A stretch of 33,255 nucleotides of DNA from Thermoplasmata archaeon (GTDB lineage: Archaea; Thermoplasmatota; Thermoplasmata; Thermoplasmatales; Thermoplasmataceae), in the NCBI GenBank assembly GCA_021816745.1, contig JAKAWY010000010.1, positions 1 through 33,255 on the forward strand. The letters are read 5' to 3'. The notes under the pieces are model-generated. The model saw only the letters and a program-made list of their open reading frames with translations. It did not search any database and was not told where the DNA came from. A program made the position numbers and the translations under genes. Below, one piece after another: positions 15,276 through 23,181 of the stretch (position 1 is the first letter of the stretch; each line of letters starts with the position of its first letter).

Positions 15276-15632
15276 TGAGTTAATCAGGCAATTGAGAAAC
15301 CCTTTCAGAATCTTTTCATGGGAAACTCTGTTGTTAACCTCTATACATATCGCCCATGGTCAATGGTTAACAGATTTTTAACTTTTTTGACTTTTCTTCT
15401 TTAATGAATTTAAAGCCGCTTTTTGGCACATCTCCAGAGATTATACATATTACGCAGCATTAATTCGTATTAATATTCTTTCAATCCTTAAAATTTAAAT
15501 GTATTGATTCACCAGCGGTAACATTAAATTCTTTCATTTTTAAAAACTGTCGAAAGATTTTAGGATATTGTTTTGAGTATCATATGTTATAAAATACATG
15601 AAAGTGGAATGAATTGCTCCTCTAAACTGTGC
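15276..15632. other. Intergenic region of 357 nt with an inverted repeat
   Basis: A/T-rich stretch between the thiE stop and the start of the 345-aa gene. It contains an 8-bp inverted repeat at 15332-15372 and several oligo-T/oligo-A tracts (for example 15373-15403). No ORF with coding character and no tRNA or other structured RNA recognised. Confidence 0.5.
15332..15372. repeat. Inverted repeat TGTTAACC...GGTTAACA
   Basis: Perfect 8-bp arms at 15332-15339 and 15365-15372, separated by 25 nt, lying 57-97 nt upstream of the 345-aa gene. Each core (GTTAAC) is itself palindromic, as if two dimer sites sat about three helical turns apart. A possible regulator site; no direct evidence. Confidence 0.35.
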
Positions 15633-16232
15633 TTATGATATCTGCTCTCGAATTTTTCTTACCTCTTCTTCAGGATCTTCACTGTGGAAGATGGAAGAAC
15701 TAACAGCGATTCCACTATACCCCAGATCCCTGAATATGGAGGCGTTTAACCTGCTTATGCCACCAATGGCGAGTACAGGAATTGATAACTGCTTCCTGCA
15801 GAGATTCAGAATTTCAGGATAGCATTTCTCATAATCCTTCTTTGTTTCTGTATGGAACATTGACCCGAAAGCTACATAGTCACATCCTTCCTTCTGCAGT
15901 TCCAGAGCTAATTGTGGATTGCAGTAAGCGGAACCTCCAATATGAAGTCCCGGGAAGTTTTCCCTGATCTCTTTTACCCTCATGTCATCCTTTCCAACGT
16001 GAACCCCATATGCACCAATGTCTGAGGCAAGTTTCACCCTGTCATCCACGTACAGCATAGTTCCATGCTCATTGCATATAGATTGGAGTTTTCTTGCAAC
16101 AGTTTCTGCCTGCGTATTCTGAGAAAGTTTGTCACGGTACTGAAGAATATCCACTCCACCTGAGAGTGCCTTCTCAACTTTCCTGAAGTAACTCTCCCCA
16201 TGAAATTCAGGCGTGATTGCACAGAGAATCAT
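15633..16232 (-). CDS. thiE: Thiamine-phosphate synthase
   Basis: Joins HMP-pyrophosphate and HET-phosphate to thiamine monophosphate. The 199-aa TIM barrel has the family motifs QYRDK (31-35) binding pyrophosphate, YVDDRVKLA (61-69) with metal-binding aspartates, GVHVGKDD (76-83), GGSAYC (99-104) in place of the more common GxSxH, YVAFGSMFHTETKK (119-132) and the phosphate-binding AIGGI (155-159). Length is typical. It overlaps the upstream PurM-like gene by 4 nt (ATGA), so both probably belong to the riboswitch-headed transcript starting near 18530. Confidence 0.92.
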   Translation of the reverse strand: MILCAITPEFHGESYFRKVEKALSGGVDILQYRDKLSQNTQAETVARKLQSICNEHGTMLYVDDRVKLASDIGAYGVHVGKDDMRVKEIRENFPGLHIGGSAYCNPQLALELQKEGCDYVAFGSMFHTETKKDYEKCYPEILNLCRKQLSIPVLAIGGISRLNASIFRDLGYSGIAVSSSIFHSEDPEEEVRKIREQIS

Positions 16233-17233
16233 TTCAGGATAGCCCCCCAGTAAGGATCTGATCCAGGTTCGCCAAGAACTTTGTTATCGATAAAGGCATG
16301 ATTGCCTCCTTTGCCACCCACATGTCCAGCAATTGAGCATGGATATCCAAGTTTAATTATGAAATTCATTATATCCTCCGAAACATCCTTTTCTGTTATA
16401 AGGACAATGCAACCTTCACTGGTCACTGAGAAAGGATCAAGTTCCAGGGAAGAAAGATATTGGTTTATTATCTTATGGGATGGGATTTTATTTTTTTCAA
16501 CGCGAATTTCCCTTGAGGATGCCCTGGCAATTTCAAATAGGGAAGAATTCAGGCCACCTTCGGTTACGTCATGCATTACCCTGATGTGCGGGGCAAAGTT
16601 ATCTATCAGGGATTTCATGGGTTGTGTTATGATTAGATTCTCTTTCATTTCTTTCAGGTTACCCATTAGCTCCATATCCCTTCCTTTTCCATAAAAGGAA
16701 AGAATGACGGAAGCCTGGATTCCAGGAAAACCCATGATAAGGATGCTGTCACCCTCTGAAACCTTATTGTAATTCATCGGTTCTTTTACAGCCCTTCCTA
16801 CCATGGTGCATGATCCAATCAGTGGAAAGGATGCGGAAGGATACCTTCCTGTGTGGCCTGTGACCAGATCAATCTCCCACTTCTTTGCTTCACGGGTAAA
16901 GGATTCCCAGTATTTTTCAAGTTCTTCATCAGTCATGGTTGCTGGAAGCTGCAAACTTACAGACATAAACTCAGGCGTATTGCCAGAAGCAAGGAAATCG
17001 GTAAGAATTATACTGAATCCAAATTTCGCTGCAAATTCCATTCCCAGGGGCCTGTGGCATGAAAGGGGGTCCGTGGTCATTATCAGACCACTGTCTGTGA
17101 GCCCGAAATCCGTTCCAACAGATGGCCCTATGGCACTTTTGTTATTTCCAATCCTGTCCAGTATTATCTTCTGTAATTTGAAAGGTTGAAGTTTCCCAGT
17201 TTCAAAGAATGGCTTCCGTTCCAGTTTCGACAC
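16229..17233 (-). CDS. PurM/HypE-superfamily protein, possible TMP kinase
   Basis: ATP-binding protein of the AIR synthase-related (PurM/SelD/ThiL/HypE) fold. In the longest frame (TTG 17269, 346 aa) it shows GKLQP (25-29), GTDFGL (52-57), TTDP (65-68), TDFLASGNTP (90-99), VTGHTG (136-141) and HDVTEGGL (233-240). These are closer to HypE-type proteins than to textbook ThiL. Position between a TPP-riboswitch-controlled transporter and thiE suggests it phosphorylates thiamine or TMP; this is inferred from context. I favour GTG 17233, which shortens the overlap with the upstream gene to 32 nt and puts the GKL motif near residue 13; TTG 17269 cannot be excluded. Confidence 0.83.
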   Translation of the reverse strand: MSKLERKPFFETGKLQPFKLQKIILDRIGNNKSAIGPSVGTDFGLTDSGLIMTTDPLSCHRPLGMEFAAKFGFSIILTDFLASGNTPEFMSVSLQLPATMTDEELEKYWESFTREAKKWEIDLVTGHTGRYPSASFPLIGSCTMVGRAVKEPMNYNKVSEGDSILIMGFPGIQASVILSFYGKGRDMELMGNLKEMKENLIITQPMKSLIDNFAPHIRVMHDVTEGGLNSSLFEIARASSREIRVEKNKIPSHKIINQYLSSLELDPFSVTSEGCIVLITEKDVSEDIMNFIIKLGYPCSIAGHVGGKGGNHAFIDNKVLGEPGSDPYWGAILK

Positions 17234-18449
17234 CCCATATATACCACGAAATAGCCCCTGCAGCGCCAAATAGCTCTACAATGGCCAGAAGCACAAAATA
17301 AAATTCCATGCTCTTGTTTATGAAGGTTGTAAGCAGATAAATGATAATAAATATTCCATATGCAAAGGATCGGACCAGCCCTATTCTGGTTCCTCTCCTC
17401 ATGGTGTGATTCAATTCAACCTGCAGAACCTCCCTGGAACCCCATCCAATTTCTGATAGAAAAGCCCGGACTACAAGTATTATGAGTATAATACTGGCAG
17501 GTACCAGGACATAGCTGGAATAAGCAGCAAGGAAAATAAGAAGAGCTGCCATTAATGGAAAGGAAAAAAGGGGAAGCATGCGATGTGGAACCCGGTTTAC
17601 CCAAAAGGCAAGTAAAATTCCTGAAGTTGCTCCAGCCATTGTGGTAAAAACCACAAAATAACTCTGGATCGACCCTGCATATATTGTGCCAAAGTACAGA
17701 TTGAGCATGAAAAATCCGGTAACAATGGTGGTGGCCGTTGAAATCTGCTCGAATATGCTCAGTGCCATTGTATGTTTTCCTACCCCTTTCCACAGCTTTA
17801 ATGCATCATCTTCCTGAAATTTTGCACCAGAAGAGGATAACTTTGTCCACATGGGACTTTCCATAGATTTCCACCTGGTGACAATAACCACAGCTAAAGT
17901 TATGGTAACAATGGTAAAGATAAATTCCTTCGAAAGAGTAATATCAAGATGTACAAAATATTCCACTACAGCTGTGAAAAATACCCCAATATTAGCCATA
18001 TTTGTAATCAGAACAATGTACTGGCTCCTCATATGATGTGAAATGCTTTCTCCAATGTATGCAAGGATTACGGTTTCATCTCCACCCAGTGAAAAATTGG
18101 CAATAAATATGGAGATGAACATCTCTATATAATTCCTGGATAAAATGGCCCCATAAAGACCGACAACAGCCATGAACATTGTGAAGATAAAGATCCTTCT
18201 TCTTCCAAACATGTCCGATAAGAACCCCATTACAAGATTTCCAGACATAAGGCCTATGGCAGCCACTGCAATATACAGGTCACCGTAAGAACCACTTGGA
18301 ACCCAGGTATATACAGCATTGGCAAGATAAAGAATAATTCCCCATAAAAACAATGACGAGGATGCAGCAGCCACTGCAGTCAATGTCAACCCTTTCTTGC
18401 GTGATTCGAGTCCATTAGTTATTTCTAAATATTCATCAGCTTTCTGCAT
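17202..18449 (-). CDS. MFS transporter under TPP riboswitch, likely thiamine uptake
   Basis: 415-aa major facilitator with about 12 membrane helices. The cytoplasmic loop 2-3 signature GFLSDMFGRRR lies near residues 75-85, a second-helix segment is GLMSGNLVMG, and the central loop is around 190-215. It sits directly behind a TPP riboswitch whose 3' conserved strand forms its SD, and ahead of the PurM-like gene and thiE. Riboswitch-controlled MFS carriers of Thermoplasma relatives have been proposed as thiamine transporters; substrate here is inferred from that regulation. The start ATG 18449 is fixed by GGAGGG 6 nt upstream. Confidence 0.9.
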   Translation of the reverse strand: MQKADEYLEITNGLESRKKGLTLTAVAAASSSLFLWGIILYLANAVYTWVPSGSYGDLYIAVAAIGLMSGNLVMGFLSDMFGRRRIFIFTMFMAVVGLYGAILSRNYIEMFISIFIANFSLGGDETVILAYIGESISHHMRSQYIVLITNMANIGVFFTAVVEYFVHLDITLSKEFIFTIVTITLAVVIVTRWKSMESPMWTKLSSSGAKFQEDDALKLWKGVGKHTMALSIFEQISTATTIVTGFFMLNLYFGTIYAGSIQSYFVVFTTMAGATSGILLAFWVNRVPHRMLPLFSFPLMAALLIFLAAYSSYVLVPASIILIILVVRAFLSEIGWGSREVLQVELNHTMRRGTRIGLVRSFAYGIFIIIYLLTTFINKSMEFYFVLLAIVELFGAAGAISWYIWGVETGTEAIL

Positions 18450-18453
18450 TCTG

Positions 18454-18530
18454 TTCCCTCCGCCGGCATTATCCGGATCAGGTTCAAAGGGTCGATCTGA
18501 GGATCCTCTCAGCCATTACAGCTCCCCTTC
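18454..18530 (-). ncRNA. TPP riboswitch (THI element)
   Basis: The minus strand carries the conserved THI-box order: AAGGGGAGC (18529-18521), GGCTGAGAGG (18514-18505), GACCCTTTGAACCTGATC (18492-18475), CCGGATAATGCCGGCG (P5 hairpin, 18476-18461) and GGAGGGA (18461-18455). P2 can form from AAGGG with CCCTT; P4 from CCT with AGG; P5 is CCGG/CCGG. I find no good extended P1. The 3' strand GGAGGG is also the SD for ATG 18449, so TPP binding should hide the ribosome site and shut off translation of the MFS carrier. Confidence 0.93.
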
Positions 18531-18550
18531 CCTGAGATATCAGGTGGCGC

Positions 18551-18558
18551 TATTTATA
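18551..18558 (-). promoter_or_regulatory. TATA box of the thiamine locus
   Basis: The minus strand reads TATAAATA. It places transcription start near 18528-18530, so the aptamer would be the very 5' end of the mRNA, which would explain the lack of a visible P1 helix. Confidence 0.6.
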
Positions 18559-18582
18559 CATAGATCATTTATTTTATAATAA

Positions 18583-19275
18583 TCAGGAAGGAACTAAAGT
18601 GTAAAAGAGAGAAGCGGGGAATGGCGGGGTATAGATCCCCAGTAATGCCAGGGAAAGCATTAGTGCGACGGATGGATAAATGCTGTCAGTGATCACATAA
18701 AGCCCTATGTAAACCAGGCCAATGGCAAAAACATCCAGCATGAAGTAGTAGTCGTATGGGAAAGGGTATCCTGGAATTTGGTTGACTAAATATGTGGCAT
18801 AAAAAATGGCAAAAAGCAAGGCAGATACCAATATGGCAGTTCCTTTTTTCATAAAAAGCCGCCCGACTCCAACCCCAATGGCAGCAAAATTGAATGTTTC
18901 TACGAATGCTGGAAAATAAAGTATCTGGAACATATACATTAAATCAGCGAACGGAAGAAAAATCTCGAAAGGATCCCTGTACATGAAAAAAATGAAAGAC
19001 CAGATTATCAGAACACTGAGGAGGATGGTTATCCAGAAAGGAGAAATAATAGATTTAAGAGGAGCTGAGATTCCCCTGTATAGTATTATAAAAACAAAAA
19101 TCTCAAGGATTGGAATTAAGTATTCCACTAACTGGACTGAATTTGCCATTGAAGTGAATCTGTTCATTATATATCCAGAAACAATAAATGACAATTGGAA
19201 TGCGAAATACAGAATAATTACTGATTTTTTCGGTTTTCCCTCTGTATTTTTTGCATCGATCCTTTGAAAATACAT
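18583..19275 (-). CDS. Polytopic membrane protein, end of oxidase operon
   Basis: 230-aa protein with about six or seven membrane segments (roughly 19-37, 50-68, 80-98, 105-125, 145-162, 180-197, 200-222). It starts 8 nt after the ctaB stop, so it is the last gene of the oxidase operon. The second half (ETFNFAAIG ... LLFAIFYATYL ... FAIGLVYIGLYVITDSIYPSVALMLS) recalls CPBP/CAAX-protease-like membrane proteins. However, the EExxxR and FxxxH catalytic motifs are missing, so if related it is a degenerate, non-proteolytic member. A role in oxidase assembly is a guess from the operon. Confidence 0.75.
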   Translation of the reverse strand: MYFQRIDAKNTEGKPKKSVIILYFAFQLSFIVSGYIMNRFTSMANSVQLVEYLIPILEIFVFIILYRGISAPLKSIISPFWITILLSVLIIWSFIFFMYRDPFEIFLPFADLMYMFQILYFPAFVETFNFAAIGVGVGRLFMKKGTAILVSALLFAIFYATYLVNQIPGYPFPYDYYFMLDVFAIGLVYIGLYVITDSIYPSVALMLSLALLGIYTPPFPASLFYTLVPS

Positions 19276-19283
19276 TTATACCA

Positions 19284-20153
19284 CTAGAAGGTGGAGGCCA
19301 CCACGAGAATTAAGGCAATAGTCAGGAATGAGTTTGAATATGAAAATAATTTCCTGTACTCTTTTTCTGTGCTTTCCTTCAAATAGTATACCATTGAGGG
19401 AATAAAGAGAAGCAGGCCCAGAGGAATTGCGAAAATCCTGAAGAGTAACCCGTTTTCCATCCATATGAAATACACAGGAAGTGCCATAAACACAATTAAA
19501 ATGAGTGAATTCACGAAAATAGCCTTACGGGCAGCTGGCAATCCACTGGTGGCAGGCAGCATTGGAATCCCTGCATCCATGTAATCTTCCCTGTACTTAA
19601 TTGCCAATGCCCAGAAATGGGTTGGAGTCCAGAGAAAGACCATGACCGCAACAAAAATGGAAGCTATCGATGGAAATCCATAAACAGCGGAAGAACCTGC
19701 CAGAGCAGGGAATGATCCTGCAATACCGCCTATTACAATATTCCATTCAGTTCTCCTTTTCAGGATCATTGTGTATAAGAATGCATAACTTGCAAATCCA
19801 GCCAGTATGAAAACCATTGAAACGACGTTAAGGAAAAGTATGGATACTACGATTGAAATCAAAAGCAGAAGTACCATTAATGCTGCATATCTTTTTTTGT
19901 GATCACTGATTTCAGTTCTCCTGGTGGAAACCCTTCTCATCTTGAGATCAATATCCATATCGTACAGATTGTTGAAAACGCTGGAAGACATGGATGCAGT
20001 AGTTCCTGCAATCAGCAGCGGTATCAGAATTATAAGATGGCTGAATGGATCACTCATTGTGAAGAAACCTGCCACTGCCACCAGATCTATCAGAAAGGTA
20101 ATTTCAATTTTAAAAATATTATTAAGTTTAGAAAAGGTGGAATGGTTTTCCAA
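19284..20153 (-). CDS. ctaB: Heme o synthase (protoheme IX farnesyltransferase)
   Basis: Membrane UbiA-family prenyltransferase that farnesylates heme b to heme o for the terminal oxidase. The 289-aa protein has about eight or nine membrane helices and the motifs NNLYDMDIDLKM (61-72, first Asp-rich site), RRTEWNIVIGGIAGSFP (132-148) and the diagnostic WTPTHFWALA (174-183) followed by DYMDAGIPMLP. The start is TTG 20153, since the next Met (residue 33) would remove the first membrane helix; it lies 1 nt after the cupredoxin stop with a weak GGTG ribosome site. Confidence 0.93.
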   Translation of the reverse strand: MENHSTFSKLNNIFKIEITFLIDLVAVAGFFTMSDPFSHLIILIPLLIAGTTASMSSSVFNNLYDMDIDLKMRRVSTRRTEISDHKKRYAALMVLLLLISIVVSILFLNVVSMVFILAGFASYAFLYTMILKRRTEWNIVIGGIAGSFPALAGSSAVYGFPSIASIFVAVMVFLWTPTHFWALAIKYREDYMDAGIPMLPATSGLPAARKAIFVNSLILIVFMALPVYFIWMENGLLFRIFAIPLGLLLFIPSMVYYLKESTEKEYRKLFSYSNSFLTIALILVVASTF

Positions 20154-20154
20154 C

Positions 20155-20757
20155 TCAATGCACCATTACGGCGGCTGTCTTCATGGTTTTCATGATCATC
20201 ATGGATACAGGTTCAACGAAGTTGGAATAGGGCTGGAATGAATGGAATGGAACTGCAGAATTTACAGCACTTGAATTTGCTGTGGTTCCATTGCTGGCAG
20301 TGGCATTTACCTGTATCTGGGCGACCATGGTTGCAGGATGGAATGTGCACCAGTATGTATACACTCCAGTCGTGAAAAATTCATAGGTTGCCTTTGCCAC
20401 ATGACCAGGAACCTGTGTCAACTGACCTGAAGAGACCAGTGTCAGACTGGCACCAGAATTTTCTTTGGCCCCTTTATTTATGGTCAGTGTGTGAGGCAGA
20501 TTATCCTCCTCTATGACTGTAAACGTTACTATGTAATCCAATGGTATGTAAAGAGTGGGGTTAATCGGCCCATGAGAATAATTCCATCCACCACTATCAG
20601 CGTAGATGGTAATGTTCATTGTTCCTTTAACTGGAAGGTTCGATGGATCCGTTAACCCTCCGGCGGTCTGCGTGGGTGCATTGAACACATATAGCAATGA
20701 AAACCCTGATAACAACAATATTGTGACTACTAATACAATTCCTGCTTTTCCTGCCAT
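20155..20757 (-). CDS. Membrane-anchored cupredoxin (blue copper protein)
   Basis: 200-aa small copper protein likely passing electrons to the CuA site of subunit II. An N-terminal membrane anchor (about 5-25) is followed by an outside cupredoxin domain: first copper His H89 in NLPHT, then YWCTFHPATM with C137, H140 and candidate axial M144. The C-x2-H spacing is plastocyanin-like, but His to Met has three intervening residues rather than four. The C-terminal 50 residues hold N-glycosylation sequons and a Met-rich end (SMMIMKTMKTAAVMVH). It lies 2 nt after subunit I and just before ctaB. Comparable to the sulfocyanins of acidophilic archaeal oxidases, though shorter in the ligand loop. Confidence 0.87.
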   Translation of the reverse strand: MAGKAGIVLVVTILLLSGFSLLYVFNAPTQTAGGLTDPSNLPVKGTMNITIYADSGGWNYSHGPINPTLYIPLDYIVTFTVIEEDNLPHTLTINKGAKENSGASLTLVSSGQLTQVPGHVAKATYEFFTTGVYTYWCTFHPATMVAQIQVNATASNGTTANSSAVNSAVPFHSFQPYSNFVEPVSMMIMKTMKTAAVMVH

Positions 20758-20759
20758 TT

Positions 20760-22433
20760 TTATTCACCTCCAGCCATGCTGAGATTCTTGTAAGCGTCTT
20801 CAAGAGCATTTGAAGTTTCAGTCTGCGGAGCCGCGCTCATGGATAACAGCAGATTTGCAAGGAAGAACAGTTGGCCAATCCCGATGATAACTCCACCTAT
20901 AATTGCCACATCCTGGTATATCTGATATCTTGCAAAATATCCGGAAACGTATCTTGGCATGCCAAGGAAACCACCTACAGTCCATCCCATGGACATTATC
21001 ATGGATCCTACTGCAGTAAGGGCAAAATGCCAACCTGCAAGCCTCCTGTTGTACACCCTTCCACCTGTAAGGGATGGCCAGAGCATATATATGGATGCAA
21101 AGGCGATGCCTACGGTTATACCCATGAAGACAAAATGGAAATGCCCTGTGACCCAGTATGTCCCATGCGTCTGCTCATTAAGTGGCAAAACAGCAGTAAT
21201 CACGCCCGTTATTCCACCAATTACAAAATCCATGATCCCGTTTATTACAAACAACATGGGAATGGTAATCCTAATCTTGGTTGCCGTCCACATAGTGCCA
21301 ATATAATTGAAAACAGTTATGGCAGACGGAATGACCACAAACAAAGAAGCCGTGGAGAAGAATAGGCCCCATTCTATGCCAAATCCTGATTCCATGAGAT
21401 GATGACCCCATACCAGTTCTGAAAGCGGAAGTAACAACCCCAGGGCTATCACACCTGAAGTGTAACTGTATACCTTGTTTCCAGTGAACTTTGGAAGTAT
21501 TTCATAGATGAGACCAAACTGCGGCAGTATGGCAATATAAACTATTGGATGCCCCCATGTCCAGAACAGTTCAGCAAAGAATAAGGGAGAGGAACTTGAA
21601 CCAGTGAAAAATACAGGGTTGACAAAATCATAGAATAGCATTATCATGGCAGTCATGAGGAATGGAGCAGATGCAAGGAACATTATCAGTGTAAATAGAA
21701 CAGACCACGCAAAAAGAGGCATCTTTGAAAGAGGGATGGAATCGCTTCTTTCATAAATTATATTTCTAACCAGCACGATGGCAGATATGGTAACTCCAAT
21801 CATGATCATCTCAATTCCGATGACTGCAAGCCAGTTCATGGATCCTGCACCGTACGGTGTAAGTTCCAGCGCCAGTGGCGGATAGTAATACCATCTTGTA
21901 GAGGTTCTGGAAAGAAGTATAAAAATACCACCAAGGAGCCATATCCAGTACGACCATGATGAAAAGTTTCCGAATTTGTCGGATTTGAGCTTCAGGAATC
22001 TGGGGAGCAGATAATATGCAAGCCCCAGGGCACTTCCAATGGCCCACATATAGATCATAAGAATTGCATGTTCAGTGGTCAGTATATCGTACAGTACCTC
22101 TTTGCCTGCAAATAGCGTAGGATGTGGGTAAAAAAGACTCACCCTCATTATGACACCAAATGTGCCTGCGATGAAGAAGAAGACGATGCTGGTAATTAGG
22201 AACCTGATTCCAATGCTCTTGCTGTCGTTCATTATGAAAGAGTTCAGGGAGATGGCACTGGAAGTCTTCTTCTTGTCTATCAGGTAAGATGAATAATCAT
22301 AATAATTTTCATTGTTGGCTGCGACATCCACCTCAGTCTTGACTGATAAATACTTGTAATAAAGCAGGAACAGAAAAATGAAGAAGAAAGACAGCACTAT
22401 TGAAGCAGTGATCAATAATCCGGTTGAAGACAT
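20760..22433 (-). CDS. Heme-copper terminal oxidase subunit I
   Basis: Catalytic subunit that reduces O2 to water at a heme-CuB centre. The 557-aa protein has an extra N-terminal helix and a cytoplasmic stretch before the 12-helix core. Ligands seen: H122 (TEHAIL, low-spin heme), H295 and Y299 (WGHPIVYI, CuB and cross-linked Tyr), H344/H345 (WGHHL, CuB), H431 and H433 (TGHFHFV, the two hemes). The Glu of the A1-type GHPEVY motif is replaced by I297, so the usual D-channel end point is missing. It overlaps the subunit II stop by 1 nt (position 22433). Confidence 0.95.
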   Translation of the reverse strand: MSSTGLLITASIVLSFFFIFLFLLYYKYLSVKTEVDVAANNENYYDYSSYLIDKKKTSSAISLNSFIMNDSKSIGIRFLITSIVFFFIAGTFGVIMRVSLFYPHPTLFAGKEVLYDILTTEHAILMIYMWAIGSALGLAYYLLPRFLKLKSDKFGNFSSWSYWIWLLGGIFILLSRTSTRWYYYPPLALELTPYGAGSMNWLAVIGIEMIMIGVTISAIVLVRNIIYERSDSIPLSKMPLFAWSVLFTLIMFLASAPFLMTAMIMLFYDFVNPVFFTGSSSSPLFFAELFWTWGHPIVYIAILPQFGLIYEILPKFTGNKVYSYTSGVIALGLLLPLSELVWGHHLMESGFGIEWGLFFSTASLFVVIPSAITVFNYIGTMWTATKIRITIPMLFVINGIMDFVIGGITGVITAVLPLNEQTHGTYWVTGHFHFVFMGITVGIAFASIYMLWPSLTGGRVYNRRLAGWHFALTAVGSMIMSMGWTVGGFLGMPRYVSGYFARYQIYQDVAIIGGVIIGIGQLFFLANLLLSMSAAPQTETSNALEDAYKNLSMAGGE

Positions 22434-22927
22434 TAGGCAACCACCGTAAGATATCCCCTCATGAGGTAATGTTCATAGCCGCAGTACTCAACGCATTCAA
22501 TAACAAAAGTTCCAGTCTTGTCAGGGGTGAAGGTGATAGTATTGTTCTGCCCGGGAACCGCATAAATCTGTATACCCATCTGCGGGATGTATAGATCGTG
22601 AATAACCGCAAATTGCTGTGCACCCGCAATGGAAGTGACCACCAGAGTGTAGGATTGGTTGACCGTGATATTCAGATTGTCCACGAAGGTCTGTTTTCCC
22701 GTTGAATTATAATAGGTATATGACCAGGCCCACTGGTATCCTGTGACAACAATTGGAATACTGCCATTTGGTATGGAGTTGGATCCTGTCATCTTTGTTG
22801 CTATGCTGAAATCTTTCTGACTCGTTATATAGAAATTTAGCCCAGCTGTAAAGGCTAAAACCACGAGAAAGCCTGCAATCCATAAAGCTTCTGCTTTCAT
22901 CTTTTTCTTGTGATTATCATCGCTCAT
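22433..22927 (-). CDS. Terminal oxidase subunit II with CuA site
   Basis: 164-aa electron-entry subunit. One N-terminal membrane helix (about 14-34) is followed by an outside cupredoxin domain with GYQWAWSY (63-70), the aromatic electron-entry patch. The CuA ligand set is complete: H110 (VIHDLYIP), then C145-V-E147-Y-C149-G-Y-E-H153-Y-L-M156. It is much shorter than mitochondrial-type subunit II, as in ba3-like and archaeal oxidases, with a single membrane helix. The start overlaps the upstream 85-aa gene by 4 nt (ATGA). Confidence 0.95.
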   Translation of the reverse strand: MSDDNHKKKMKAEALWIAGFLVVLAFTAGLNFYITSQKDFSIATKMTGSNSIPNGSIPIVVTGYQWAWSYTYYNSTGKQTFVDNLNITVNQSYTLVVTSIAGAQQFAVIHDLYIPQMGIQIYAVPGQNNTITFTPDKTGTFVIECVEYCGYEHYLMRGYLTVVA

Positions 22928-23181
22928 CTGAAATCCTCCCCCGTATAATCTCTCTCTCCTTTCTTAACCACGGGATAATATAGCAGCAATATTGTAAACA
23001 TCCCAGATGCCACTGCCGCAGCCAATATGGGAGACTCGTATATTGCCTCGGTCTGACCAATGGTGCTTGCATAAAAATTACTCAGTGCGTATGTAAAAAT
23101 AAAGTTGCTTATTACTCCAACTATGATTGATGTTATCAGGAAGATAGACACTACCTTAGAATTAGCATCCATGGGTTCCAT
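22924..23181 (-). CDS. Small membrane protein opening the oxidase operon
   Basis: 85-aa protein with two membrane helices (about 10-31 and 50-70) and a charged cytoplasmic-like tail (KKGERDYTGEDFR). I do not recognise its family. It is the first gene of the oxidase operon and overlaps subunit II by 4 nt, so it is probably a small accessory subunit, comparable in size to subunit IV/IIa-type peptides of archaeal oxidases. A TATA-like A/T tract lies at about 23192-23208. The ATG at 23172 would be an internal alternative start. Confidence 0.75.
   Translation of the reverse strand: MEPMDANSKVVSIFLITSIIVGVISNFIFTYALSNFYASTIGQTEAIYESPILAAAVASGMFTILLLYYPVVKKGERDYTGEDFR

Noticed and set aside
15276-15632. 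Possible tRNA or other small RNA around the GTTAAC repeats
   Set aside because: No cloverleaf, no TPsiC-like GGTTCGAATCC segment and no GC-rich stem.
20871-21365. Plus-strand frame opposite oxidase subunit I
   Set aside because: Antisense shadow; rich in Cys/His/Pro from reverse-read hydrophobic codons, with no domain.
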